Positions 22,454 through 33,483 of a stretch of 64,000 bases of DNA are shown piece after piece. The stretch's first letter is position 1. Each line of letters starts with the position of its first letter. A model generated the notes under the pieces. That model saw only the letters and a program-made list of their open reading frames with translations, was not told the origin of the DNA and made no database searches. This DNA is from Sweltsa coloradensis. Lineage: Eukaryota > Arthropoda > Insecta > Plecoptera > Chloroperlidae. The stretch spans positions 62,001 through 126,000 of the forward strand of contig JAMZAV010000359.1 of the NCBI GenBank assembly GCA_024449915.1, written 5' to 3'. The position numbers and the translations under genes were made by a program.

Positions 22454-22975
22454 CAGTGGCGGCGCTACGGGGGTGCATGGGGGGGCAATTGCCCCCCCAA
22501 AATATGGCCTGCCTCCCCGCTTGCCCCCCCAGTCGTAGTACACTGGTCTAAATTAATGTATATCGATTGCATTTTATAATAAATTGTTCCTACCGTAATT
22601 CCAGTAATGCTTATAATTATAAAAGAAGCGACTGTTCCAGAACGAGTTTTTTGTTTTGTTTTGTTTTGCACTGTAACATTACTAAAATTAAATCATCAAA
22701 TCACAAATTAAATACAACAAACTGTACATATTTGTGTTTATTTTACCAAGTGTTTATCCTTCATAAAAAAACGGTAATCCCCACAGTTGCCATTTTTCAG
22801 TTAAAACATGACGAAATAACTGTAGTATAGTGAAATTTTTTTCGCCTATGGCGAAAGGGCCTCCGCCGGCTGGGGCTTCGCCCCAGACCCCAGCTACCCG
22901 CCACTGATTGCCCCCCCACTTTATTACCTTGCCCATCCTCTGCCCCCCAATGATTTTTGTCTGGCGCCGCCACTG
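22454..22975. mobile_element. hAT-type non-autonomous element (522 bp)
   Basis: The termini are CAGTGGCGGCGC at the left and GCGCCGCCACTG at the right, a perfect 12-bp inverted pair. They are flanked by CGACAGAG (22446-22453) and GGACAGAG (22976-22983), an 8-bp target duplication with one mismatch. Short inverted ends starting CAG plus 8-bp duplications are the hallmark of the hAT superfamily. The left end has a G run then GGCAATTGCC. The right part contains a GC-rich hairpin (22847-22891) and a second CCGCCACTG at about 22901-22909, which may mark a nested or older end. No transposase is present. Confidence 0.88.
22847..22891. repeat. GC-rich hairpin
   Basis: TGGGGCTTCGCCCCA forms a tight stem-loop, flanked by CGCCGGC and GACCCCAGC. 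It lies inside the hAT-type element close to its right end. Confidence 0.65.
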
Positions 22976-23785
22976 GGACAGAGGGAAAGGAAGAGTATGG
23001 AGAGGGCAGGGGTTGGTGGTTTCCCCACGTCGTGGTCGTCTTCGTCTGTGTCATCATCCGTGTTATCATTGTCGTCGTCGTCGTCGGGGAGGTTGTCAAT
23101 GGGAAGAGGAATGTTCCTCGACGACCGCCAGAGCTCGCCTCTAGATTCTGGGAGTAATGTACTACCTCTCTTGCTAGAGTTCCTTTCTAGCTTCGAGGAG
23201 TAATATACTCCCCTCTTCCTAGCTGATGTTTACGGGTGGACTTTTCTCTTGAATCGCCTTGTACGATTAGCAGAGCCATGCTCTGGGCCTATTTTACCCC
23301 GGACACAGACGGGGCCCGAAATAATTGAGTGGATGGTCAAGAAAACATCATGATTATTTACAGGTTGTAGAAAAACTCGAAATGGGTTGTGGTAACCTTC
23401 ATAATATTCTCTGCTGAACAGTAGCTTCGTGAATAATGATGAAGTGATTCCTGAGGTTGCAAGCGTCAACAATCGATAAACTCAACACATCCATCTACCA
23501 GCATCTACCTACAACTATATTGATTCATTGTATCGAGGTTAAGAGAGCTATCATAGTAAGCTATCTGAGAGAAAAGGCGTTCTCGTTGTTAGAACGCACG
23601 TTAGGATAATGTGGCCGTAGAAAGAGGTATACGGGTTTTATAATGAGCATGACATATTTCTAAAGCCAATCATTAATAAAAGCTTCTTTTTTACCACCAA
23701 TATGAGGAAATCTAATCTGCACACATACTTTTTGTACTAACTCAAATTTAACTTTAATAAAACATTTTATTCGAACAGTAAAAAT

Positions 23786-24020
23786 TTTTTTGTGGGAAGC
23801 CTGCCCAGGGTGCAAACATGCCCTCTTCAGGTGTCTAACTAGGTATGTTGCGGATAGGACAATTGTGAAGGGATGTCCGAGGGCTGTTTAAGAGGACTCA
23901 ATCCCTTGCATTCGCATTAACAACTGAGGAAAACCTCGGAAAAAACCTTCAGTCAGGATTGCCGGTCACGGCGAGATTCGATCCGGGACCTCCCGATTCA
24001 GAGTCGAGCGCGCCAACACT
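23786..24020 (-). mobile_element. tRNA-derived SINE, near full length
   Basis: Read on the minus strand, the head starts with AGTGTTGGCGCGCTCGACTC and continues with TGAATCGGGAGGTCCCGGAT. Next comes a weakened B box, then GCAATCCTGACTGAAGG, GAATGCAAGGGATTGAGTCC, CTCGGACATCCCTTCACAAT, CAACATACCTAGTTAGACAC and a tail with GGCAGGCTTCCCAC followed by an A-rich end. The A-box area (GGCGCGCTCG) is shortened compared with the copy at 60925. Confidence 0.94.
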
Positions 24021-24333
24021 AACGACGATAATTATGAGAAATATTTACAATATTGGCACAACTCAACTAAGAAATAATGTTAAACATTGTAATCACATCT
24101 AGGAACTTATGCATGCCCTTAATTACGAACTCGAACCACTCAACAAACTTCAAACGTGTATTCGTGTTTGTCTTCCTGGTAGCAAGTGTTCTATCGAGTC
24201 GGTGTGCGCAACCACTCAAGTCAAGTGTCTGGCTTTATTTGAGCGGGACAAATAACCCGCCATGTTAAGGATACGCATCACGGAGATAGATAGCAAGATA
24301 ACAAACAACCGATGTCAAGTTTCCTCTTGAATA

Positions 24334-24347
24334 GTTACCATGGAAAC
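24334..24347 (+). promoter_or_regulatory. RFX X-box match
   Basis: GTTACCATGGAAAC fits the X-box consensus RYYNYYATRRNRAC at every position and is close to the symmetric high-affinity form GTTNCCATGGNAAC. RFX factors use such sites to control ciliary genes in animals. No gene start was recognised nearby, so function is inference. Confidence 0.4.
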
Positions 24348-24559
24348 CGACGGAAACGATTTGTACGCATCACTTGACATTAGCGATTTGTTGTCAAGGT
24401 TTTATATTTGAAAATGAACATATTTTTTTTATTATTTTAGTCGGTACCAAAATAATAACTATTTATAAGAACTTGCCCAAGGCCAACTTTCTTAACTTAA
24501 AGGATGTGAAGGTAAATAATTTTGATAAAACATTTTGTTCTCCAATTTTGACGTATTGT

Positions 24560-24690
24560 ATTTTTGTATAGCGCATTTTGTATTGTTTTAAATTGTGTTT
24601 TATATTTAGTATATTTTGTAATTGTTTAGATTATGCTACCTGACACTTGTAAAGAATTTGACCTGTTGTTAGGGATAAATAAAATGAATA
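24560..24690 (+). mobile_element. Possible LINE 3' end
   Basis: TTTTGTATTG-type AT words lead to CTGACACTTGTAAAG and GTTGTTAGGGATAAATAAAA, matching the order of motifs at 7790-7950. No upstream reverse transcriptase frame is visible. Confidence 0.35.
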
Positions 24691-24826
24691 TGATATATTC
24701 TCAGAAATATTTTAGAAGTTCTATTCCAGACTTCGTCTTTTGATTTACTAAGTCACGCATATTATATTGACAGCCACGATTTAGAATCCTATTTAATGCG
24801 AGAACTACATCTTTATTATAATTACA

Positions 24827-25072
24827 ATCAATTATTTGTACACTATAACTTACAACAATCACACTTGGGAGATTGTACTCTATCATTACAATGCAATCAT
24901 TTATACACTATAACTTACAACAATCACACTTGGGAGATTGTACTCTATCATTACAATGCAATTATTTGTACACTATAACTAACAACAATCACACTTTGGA
25001 GATTGTACTCTATCATTACAATGCAATTATTTGTACACTATAACTAACAACAATCACACTTGGGAGATTGGA
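24827..25072. repeat. 65-bp tandem repeat, just under four copies
   Basis: ACACTATAACTTACAACAAT begins at 24840 and recurs at 24905, 24970 and 25035 (the last two with TAACTAAC), an exact 65-bp period. The units share CACACTTGGGAGATTG and TCTATCATTACAATGC. Copies are almost identical, so the expansion is recent. Confidence 0.96.
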
Positions 25073-25405
25073 CTCCATCTCACGTCCTGATTAACGATTC
25101 CGTCCTGGCATTTGCCCTGCTAACCTCAATGAACCTCAATCATAGGTAATTCTGGTTGTCCTATGCTATTCCTCGTCCCCCAGCATCGAGCACAAACACA
25201 ATCTAATTATATCCAGAGAGATTCGCTCTGCTGTGGCGAGCGACGGAGATCGACTAATGGATTGGATTATAAAAACTACCCCTTCGCTGTGACCTTCGTG
25301 ACAGCCGGGGACAATTATGTGGACGTGGCCATTGTCTTGCGGGATCCCAGGGAACTAATCCGGAGATGGGTTAGTTAGAGTGGGCGAGCAACAGTTAGAA
25401 GAGGA

Positions 25406-25563
<158 letters not shown>

Positions 25564-26109
25564 ACCGGTTGGCATTAAGCAAACCCATCAGAAAGTAGAA
25601 GACTAGAAGAAACTCCTGCAACTATACACTCACATTATATGATCAATTATTATTGTTGATTAACAGAAAATTGTGAGGATGTTAGATAGAATTCTCAAAT
25701 CTATGAGAATCATGAAAACGCTACTTGTTTATAAATTTGCCTGTACTGTTTAGCGTTTAACCAATACCCATCATAAGACTGATAAGAAACCAGGAAGCAC
25801 ATAATATTGTACATTCACCCATATACAATTAATAATCAATAGTTTCAGTTGATGGTCAGAAAACTGTGAGGAATTTACATTTCATTCTTCAATCTAAAAT
25901 TTACCGTTTAGAATCATGAAAAAGGTAATTCATTAAATTTAAAAGTATGTAGTGTTAGTGATACCGTGTGTTCCACGACGTAGCACTAAATTATGACGGC
26001 TGCTATAATACCTATTTTTGAGAATATTTGATATATTAGTAAATTAATCATGCTATATTCAATGCTGTAGCATCTGACAGCAAAAAGGAGTGAAATAAAA
26101 AAATTGTGT

Positions 26110-26360
26110 TTCAACGTTATCGACGCAGCAGCCTCAACCCCTGATTGGCTGGCGACGTCGCGTGCTGCTTGACGCTTAGGTCGAAACAAATCATTCCTTC
26201 TTATCACTTTTGTTTTTCCTTTCCGTTCATCTCTGGACACTCTGCTAGTTGGAGATGTTAGCACGTCAGCGCTGCCTGCACGACCAGCCACGCAGACCGT
26301 CAGCAGCTTCGCTCGTATGTAGGCTACAGTACTGTCTGTGCACTGGACCAATACGGAAAA
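26110..26360. promoter_or_regulatory. CpG-richer, promoter-like segment
   Basis: Compared with its AT-rich flanks this stretch has many CpG words (GGCGACGTCGCGTGCTGC, CACGTCAGCG) and a CCAAT-type box (GATTGGCT, about 26142). A minus-strand open frame of 121 codons crosses it; its charged middle (RDERKGKTKVIRRNDLF) is suggestive, but no family is recognised. A promoter with a first exon is possible, and a decayed repeat is equally possible. Confidence 0.3.
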
Positions 26361-26478
26361 TAGATTCTTTTTTTTCCACCTTTTTGTTTTTGGTCCATTA
26401 ATTAATTAATATGCAATTTGAATTTATTTCTCAATTTCATTAATCGGAAAACACTCCCGTAGATGTAATGGATTTTAT

Positions 26479-26543
26479 GTAAATCAATCCAGAAATTAGA
26501 AAACCCCGCTGAGATAGATTTTTTAATTTCTGGATTGATTTAC
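26479..26543. repeat. Inverted repeat, 20-bp arms
   Basis: GTAAATCAATCCAGAAATTA at 26479-26498 pairs perfectly with TAATTTCTGGATTGATTTAC ending at 26543, around a loop with ACCCCGC. It is probably a minimal foldback element. Confidence 0.85.
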
Positions 26544-29160
26544 AAAAAACAATTTGAATTTATTAAGAACATTATTGTCTTGTTATACATTGTTGTTGTA
26601 ATATAACTATTTCAAACTTTAATAGTTCATTATTGTGTCTGCATTTATGTAATTTATTTAATTGTCCTGTGTTGTATATGAATCAGTTTTCTAAACCGAA
26701 TAGAAGTAAAATAAATTTTTTTAAACAAGATTTCTGTCAGGTAATAACACATAATACAAGACAAAAAGGAAATTGGATACCGTCACTGACTCAGAAAACA
26801 ACATCAACAAAAACAACAAAGAGATGTCTAAACTACTGGCACGTGATGGGACATGTAAACTGCAATGAAACTCACTTTCTTTTCTTTGCACTATTTTGTA
26901 TATTAAATAACACACAAAAATGCAAAAACTTGAGAGAATATGTTTTAGGACATTTTGTTAAAAATGTTTAATTAGATTCATCATATACGCGTTTCCAAGC
27001 AAAGATAGATGGCAGCACTAAAACGCAACATGTCGGACCGATCGGTGATAGAGGCGAGCTGCTTACGGCGGGCGCTGTATATTCAGTTAGGTTCAACTTG
27101 ATTTTTCTTACATTTCTGATCATTTGCGAAAACATTGTTGATTGTGTCATATCTTCCGCGTATTTTATTAGTAAAATTCGTAAGTTTTGGGGATCGGCTT
27201 TATTAAAAACGGGAATTAAATGGCGTTTTAAATTACAACAAATAATAGAGATTATTTGATGATATTAGCTCGAAAAGATCAAACCACACCGTTGAACTAT
27301 TAAATACACAAACAAGTGTATCAAATAATGTTGAATGATGAAGATCGATGATATTTTGCCAAGAAAATGTTGCCCACCATTACTTGATATCTAAAAATCA
27401 AAAGAGCTTCTAGCAAATTATAGCCCTACACTGTTTTGCACGTTTTCTACATCGTTTTACAATGTAAACGCAATCGGAGTAGGCCTATATATATATATAT
27501 ATATATATTTATCTGCTACACACTTAGGACTACTGTTTTTTTAAATATACATTTTATTAAAAGTAGGCCTATTGAATAGCTGATGGCCTATTTTTATTAT
27601 TGTTTTGTATGTCAATAATGGCATGACGCGTCATTCTGCAGACAGCTTTAAAATCTTGTAGTCATATCATTATACTAATTATTCTTTTGTTATAATATAA
27701 ATCGTATTTATTATGATATTATGTATAATATTATGTAATAAATGAACAATGACGGTAAACGGTATATGTAGGCCTACATTAATTATGTAAGGTAGAAAAG
27801 GAGTTGGGATTAGTGCATAAGCCCTAATACAATTATTATTATTTTTGTTAGGTATTGTTTTGTTATTATTATGACTATTTATATTAAATTATCATAATAA
27901 AACTTAAGAAGTATATCTCAATTAAAAGTGCCATAAAGCGAGCGATATTGTATGTGTGTGTTTACTATGAGTTGTGAACATTCTTGACGGTTTGAATTTG
28001 ATTAAGTATTTATCGTACCCTGTTAGTCTATATTTAGTATATAGCCTATAAATACCAATGATTTATTATGATATTACAATAAGAGAATTGTAATATGGAT
28101 ACAAATGCCATCCTCGGTGTCTCATGGGTGCATGCGCAGGTCTGAATATAGTAATATTATTCTGGTGGACATGGTCTCGAATCCCGCATATTTGAGAGCG
28201 ATTTTATCATTTTGGTGCACCCCCATGCTTTGATTATCATCAATTAACAACATTTTGGGAGTGCAACGACAATGTACCTGTGATTGTTCATATTTAAAAG
28301 TGACAAACACGGAATGACGTGTGTTCTTCAGGTAAGCACATAGCGCGCTCCTCCGACTATCACTGATCGGACAGTTGCAGTTTTCGCCACCAGGTAGCAA
28401 CCCCTTTGCTTGGAAACGCGTATAGTTTTGTATAGGAGTAGATCAAGCAAGCAGACCTAGGACGAGTGTTGCAGGTGACGTGGCGTGCGATGGCCACGCC
28501 AGCGCTCCTCGTGACTAGATAACGTACTAAAGACAAGTTATGAGCGGCAAGCGTAGGCAGCTGACCATAAGCGGTGGCTATCTGCACGCATTAGTTCGGC
28601 CCTAGGCCATAGAACGTGATGTCAGTATCATAAGGCCTACTCTCATCCCCTAAGTCTTATCGTTATTCATGGATCAACCAATCATCGAGCTTCCTCGCAC
28701 GAATACAAAGCATTAAACCCGACAAAACCACGAAATATATTGGGTTAATTCAGTTCGTACCCGCATTGTAACTTCTGTTATGTGATATCTCCTAATCACG
28801 ATCAGACTTCAGAAAATCCTCTTTCCTCCCCCCCCCTCCCCTTCCCCCGTCACGTTTAAGATTTAAGTTTTACACAGCTACACATAACATGAAACGATAG
28901 ACCATGTGCAGTTCGACATGATTTATGGGTAGGTATAAAAACGAGCAAGAAATGTATTAGTTATGGTCCGGAGAAAAAGTGAGGTATAGTGATTTGAAAA
29001 AGTTGGTCCATCCCCAGTCTTAATCAATCAAATTTTCCGAAAACATTCTATATTTCTGAAACGCAAAACTAATGTGGGCCTTATCACATGTCATGATTAG
29101 CACTATATCAGATAAGAATTATACTACTTGAAAACCTGTATCCTCAAAGACTATATTCAA
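26544..29160. other. AT-rich DNA with small CpG patches
   Basis: Contents are a TA run at 27486-27510, a CpG-richer patch at 27000-27090 containing GATGGCAGCAC (the same core, GGCAGCAC, occurs near 62420), a GC-richer block at 28340-28620, and a C-rich tract at 28826-28848. No gene was recognised, though a 112-codon frame at 26633-26971 is open. Confidence 0.5.
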
Positions 29161-29166
29161 ATTAAT

Positions 29167-29195
29167 TTACTTACTTACTTACTTACTTACTTACA
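29167..29195. repeat. (ACTT)n microsatellite
   Basis: About seven uninterrupted ACTT units. Confidence 0.97.
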
Positions 29196-29723
29196 TCTCT
29201 ATTAGAAATGTAATGTTACTTTTTACGAGACCGTTGCTTCTTCAATGTTGTTTTTTGTTGACAGTCTCTATAGAAAAATTCGAACTTTTTCCTATTAACT
29301 AATGTAATTTTGCTAGACGTGCATAAATGTATTTTAAGAAATATCCCTCTCATAACACATTGCTGTATTGAAGCTTTACATAAAATAACGTATTACTATA
29401 ATATTGGAAGTAATATTTTCCTGGGACGTAGAAAGGCGTTAAAAAGTGAAATTAAATTTTCGCTTCCCCTTTCAAGATGAGACGCTGAAAATGTGAAATT
29501 GTAAATACATGTTGCGTACGAAAGCAGGGAAATGAGAGGGGTAGCTCGCATCGCATGCGAAGGAAAGTGATAAAACGCCAACCCGACCTTTGACCTGGAT
29601 GTTATGGGGTCAGAACTTGAAGGTTATAGGGTGATAAAACTTATATTATTCGCACAGTTGGGTACAATTCAACGGTGTTTCTAGTTAGAAAGATGGGTAG
29701 CCGACAAAACATACAGGTCAATT

Positions 29724-30127
29724 ATATTTAACATCTATAGTAGGCTAGATCCTCAGTCATTGGTCCACTGGCGTGACAGTTGGAAGCCATCTTGAATAGG
29801 TAAGTTTGTATGTTAAATTAGGTTGTAGCGATTTGTAGTCCAAATATTTTTCAAGCGTGTTGTTTAACACCAAATGATTACTAATTCCCTTCTTCAATAA
29901 CTTCTTATTGTTTCTGTTTGTGCATTCCCATGCTGCACAAGCTAAACCCATATCAAAACAACCCAGAAAAATACTTAATCGCATCTAAAACATAATGTAA
30001 AGCATAAATTAAAATGCCACATCGCCATCTTGAATAGGTCGGATTGATGCTTCAATTTGCTACGCTAGCGTCTGTTCGGACGTAATTTAAGACTGGGGAT
30101 CTAGCCTATACTATAGATGTTAAATAT
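29724..30127. mobile_element. MITE-like element with ~35-bp inverted ends (~400 bp)
   Basis: The left end ATATTTAACATCTATAGTAG, then GCTAGATCC and CAGTC, is mirrored at the right by GACTGGGGATCTAGCC, TATACTATAGATG and TTAAATAT. The right arm has two extra bases (TATAGTATAGG). Inside, GCCATCTTGAATAGGT occurs twice in direct orientation (29787 and 30024). TA dinucleotides at the borders would suit a Tc1/mariner-type duplication, but this is not decisive. There is no coding content. Confidence 0.78.
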
Positions 30128-30524
30128 CATTGATACAGGTGGTACGAGGAGAGCTTGGGATCATGAAATTAAGGGGCGCATAAGCACAGCTACTGTAGAA
30201 GCGCGGAATATATCGTTTCAGGGTAGGAGGAGTATTTGAAGAGGTTTAAGAGATGATACACCTGATATAATAAAAACTAGAATATTTCACCATCATCAAG
30301 GTCCATCCAGGTAGAAATATGCGTACGAATCGTATCAATAAAAGTATTTTAACATTTAAATGGTTTTATCACGACATGTCGCCACATGTTTACTTATAAT
30401 ACTTATGGCGTCTCAAGCTGGGCCTCGAGAGCCTTAATTTTGTAAAGTATATTACCTATTTAAAATATCAACAAATAGACCAACTTGTTTTCAATGGCTA
30501 GGACATTTGTTATTATATTTTTAT

Positions 30525-30783
30525 TTTTAATCGTGGGAAACCTGTTAGTATGGTGCAATTAGCCACTCTTCAGGAGAACTAGGTATGTGCGCACTAGGAA
30601 ATCGTGAAGGGATGTCCGAGGGCTGTTTTAGAGGACTCAATCCCTTGCATTCGCCTTAACGACTGAGGAAAACCTCGGAAAAAACCTTCAGTCAGGATTG
30701 CTGGTCTCGTCGGGATTCGAACCCGGGACCTCCCGAATCAGAGTCGCACGCTTAGCGCCAGAGCCAACACTGTCGGTAAGCTA
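30525..30783 (-). mobile_element. tRNA-derived SINE, full length
   Basis: On the minus strand the element begins with the leader TTACCGACAGTGTTGGCTCT, then GGCGCTAAGCGTGCGACTC, TGATTCGGGAGGTCCCGGG, B box GGGTTCGAATCCCGACGAGA and GCAATCCTGACTGAAGG. It runs on through GAATGCAAGGGATTGAGTCC, CCCTCGGACATCCCTTCAC, ACCTAGTTCTCCTGAAGAG, and a tail with ACAGGTTTCCCACGATTAAA and A/T-rich sequence. It is one of the best-preserved copies here and, with 60925-61190, serves as a reference for the family. Confidence 0.96.
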
Positions 30784-31305
30784 GGACATTAAATCTACGT
30801 AAGTATAAAGCATAAAGTCACAGTAAATAAACCTATACCAAAAGTTTTTCTTAGCCTCCAAAGTTGAAACGGTTGAACCAAAACCCTATCTTCACTCTCT
30901 TAACCTCCCTAAATCAAAAAGTGATTGTTTCGGCCATGGTCGTGATAGGAGGGGGGGGGGGGAGTTTTTCCTCGGAACTTCACCGGATCACAGCCCGCTA
31001 CTTTCTACCAACTTCTATTGTTGTGGAGAACTTCTGGAAAGTTACAGCCAAGCTTGTTTTTCAGTTAACTTGTCGATTTTCTTCTTCTTCTTGTTTCCTT
31101 CTGGATGTTTCGACCGCGGTAATTAGCCAGTCAGTTTATGCTGAAACTTCGCTTGACACAGCGCGTTGTCGGCTAGGAACCGCCAGGTAGTTTAAAACTC
31201 TGATGGAATCTACGATCACCGTAAAACAGCTTGAGTCACGCGACCAACTCTCCTCGCAACTCTCTCAAACTCTTCGAGCTGTGTGGATGGAAACATCAAT
31301 GGTTT

Positions 31306-31319
31306 GTTGCCATAGTAAC
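31306..31319 (+). promoter_or_regulatory. RFX X-box match
   Basis: GTTGCCATAGTAAC fits the RYYNYYATRRNRAC consensus at every position and is one base from the symmetric form GTTGCCATGGTAAC. It lies in a moderately GC-rich segment (31200-31400). If functional it would mark a ciliary or RFX-controlled gene starting close by; no such gene is recognised. Confidence 0.42.
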
Positions 31320-31394
31320 CGTAAAAGTTGCCTGGAACTCTGACCACAGTGTGATACAAACTAGAGCTTAAAGCCGGACTAGAAGATTGTCACA

Positions 31395-31465
31395 GATTTA
31401 ACCGTGGCAACGCGTTACACGCGAGAATACGATTCTGGAGATCGGCGGTTCGATACCCGACACAG
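31395..31465 (+). mobile_element. tRNA-like SINE head of a different type
   Basis: GTGGCAACGCGTTACACGCG resembles an A-box region and GGCGGTTCGATACCCGACAC a B box, spaced about as in a tRNA. No SINE body of the main family follows. It is either a decayed tRNA pseudogene or the head of another SINE family. Confidence 0.4.
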
Positions 31466-32406
31466 ATGATTTTTGTTTCACATTTTTACGCGGCCAAAAG
31501 GTTGAATGAGTCTAATTATAGAAATAAATCATTCTCTCTCAACTATACGTTCTAGTTTCACTGGAAAATGTCCTACGGTCATGGTTTAAGCGAATATAAT
31601 TTGTACGTATATTTACTTATGCTGGGCTATAACATAACATTCAACTATCGATAGCACACGAAACTATCGCTATCAATATTATTATAAAATTGTTATTATT
31701 TGTGAAAAAAAATATATAAAAGTACAGAATCAGAAGAGTAGCATCATAACTAATTTTACGTTCTAGCGCTCGCGTTTAATGACCCGGCACCTCCACCATA
31801 ATTATTTATTTGCAGGCGAATCCAATTCTGAAGAAAATATTCTATCATTTTTGGTATGTATTGACAGCATAGGGCAAACGCATTTACATTCTTAAGGTTA
31901 CTATCCCCGTTTCCACTTTTCACGTTTTTAAAGATTATCTAATTTCTGATATTTTGACATGGAGTCCAAATATCGTTAGGTACCACACATATCGATAACT
32001 TTGCTCATACAGCCCTAGAGCGTAGTTAGTCACCTAAAAGATATTTATTCTTTAGTGTACCAGTCCCCACTTGCAGACACCCACTTAGTAAGTGGGTCAC
32101 TTGGCCCACATCTGTGGAGATACGCTAGCAGACGGACGGAATCACAGAGAGACCCGCACTACTGCGTCCCCGGGCTAAGTGGCTGCCTCTAATTGAATGC
32201 TCTCTAATTAACTGTTTACTCAAATTAAACCAAGACCGGGGGACAAAGCAACCACCGCTCCCGTGGTGTATTGCGGGCATCACAAGCCACTCGTGATTAC
32301 ATTCATACTTGTGACCTCGTAAACTAAAAATATTATTCAGTTCATATGGAGAATCCGTGTGGATGCGGGGCATGCAGAGTAGAGGAGCAGACAGTGGTTG
32401 GTGGGT

Positions 32407-33070
32407 GAGAGAGAGAGAGAGAGAGTTCAGGCTTTATTTCAAGGGGATTAAGCTAGTAAAACCTTATCTTCCATCCAACCTTTAAAGAGGTTTCTACATA
32501 ATTATATTATAATTTTTTTAAATTTTTAGAACTATAGGATTGGCCCGATAAAAGTTCAGATAATTTAAATTAAAAAAATAAAAATTTTAAAAATTTTGAT
32601 GAACAATTTGTAAAGAGACTTTTTTCGCGCATTCATCCATCATTTTATACAATTTTTTTTAGAAAAAACAAAGAAGGCGTCCTCATAAAATATAAAAAGA
32701 GTAACACAGGTTACCAGCAATTAATATGAAACTTATTAAATTTTTTGGGTAATTTGAATTATTTTTTGTTTGTACAGTTTTCATTAATGTTTTAAGAATT
32801 TTAAAGATAGGGGAGTGTGGCACCCTTTTTAAAAACATAGAAGTTATTTTTTATTTTGTCTCTGATTTTAACGGAAGACAAGAGAGGAGAGAGGGCGGGA
32901 GGACAGGGGGAAAATGGGGAGACAGAATGGGGGAAAATAGCTAAGAAAATTTCCCAAATATTTTTCTTTTACTACGTGAGCCCAAACCATGGGGAAAAAA
33001 CCCTTTCACCCGACTAAAGGCCCATGTTTTAAAAAAATTTAAAATCCCCTTAAATTTCCATATGGTAATC
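32407..33070. repeat. (GA)n followed by degraded, homopolymer-rich sequence
   Basis: A (GA)n run (32407-32425) leads into TTCAGGCTTTATTTCAAGGG and GGATTAAG. These words resemble those after the (GATA)n run at 44415-44500 (CTTTATTTTC, GGGATTAAGG), so both may be minus-strand LINE 3' ends with microsatellite tails. From about 32510 the sequence is full of long A/T homopolymers and stretched G, C and A runs (for example GGGGAAAAAACCC near 32993), which looks like low base quality. Confidence 0.45.
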
Positions 33071-33483
33071 ACCCAAACACAAGCACTGAGGTTATGATAT
33101 TAGTCCGTTGTTAAAAGTTAAACTTTAAAACATAATTCGTGCTATATACAATATATTTATGACACAATTATATTTTCATGTGTATATTGATTTTATCATT
33201 AGTTGTAATCTCGCGCCTGCTATTAATTGTGGTAATATTTAAAAAAGTAAGATAGATTTATCAAATAATGGAGAATAAGCCATATTATCAACTACTACAT
33301 TGATGTAGGCCTAGGTCGAAATGTATCGAACAATAACCTAATTAATTATTTACGTTTTTCGTAAGTGATAATTTGCTAAGGGTTTGGTGAGGTATTGTCC
33401 TGATTGTCGATAGATAAAAGGGAATGACAATGTCCATATCTGAATTGGATAAATATGTTAGTTTAAATAAATTAAATAAATAA

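Larger units (their letters stand above)
22199..23165 (+). repeat. Unnamed GC-richer repeat 'family X', copy A
   Basis: This copy matches, in reverse orientation, the block at 37355-37885. Shared words in order are GCGTCAACCGTTAGGTCAT, GGTCAGAACCAG, GGTTTC with CACGTCG and GGTCGTC, GTCGTCGGGGAGGT, GTCAA with GGGA, and CCAGAGCTCGCCTCTAG. A hAT-type element interrupts it (22454-22975). The CGTCGTC runs open frames on both strands rich in Ser, Val or Asp that are not conserved as protein. Class unknown; it could be a non-autonomous transposon or the remnant of a larger element. Confidence 0.72.

Noticed and set aside
24827..25072. A CRISPR-like array
   Set aside because: The 65-bp units repeat whole with no unique spacers, in a eukaryotic context.
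25163..25378. 71-codon frame before the (TCTG)n tract
   Set aside because: The last half (FAVTFVTAGDNYVDVAIVLR) looks somewhat protein-like, but there is no recognised family or splice evidence.
26633..26971. 112-codon plus-strand frame
   Set aside because: AT-rich, Lys/Asn/Phe-rich composition typical of chance frames, and no domain.
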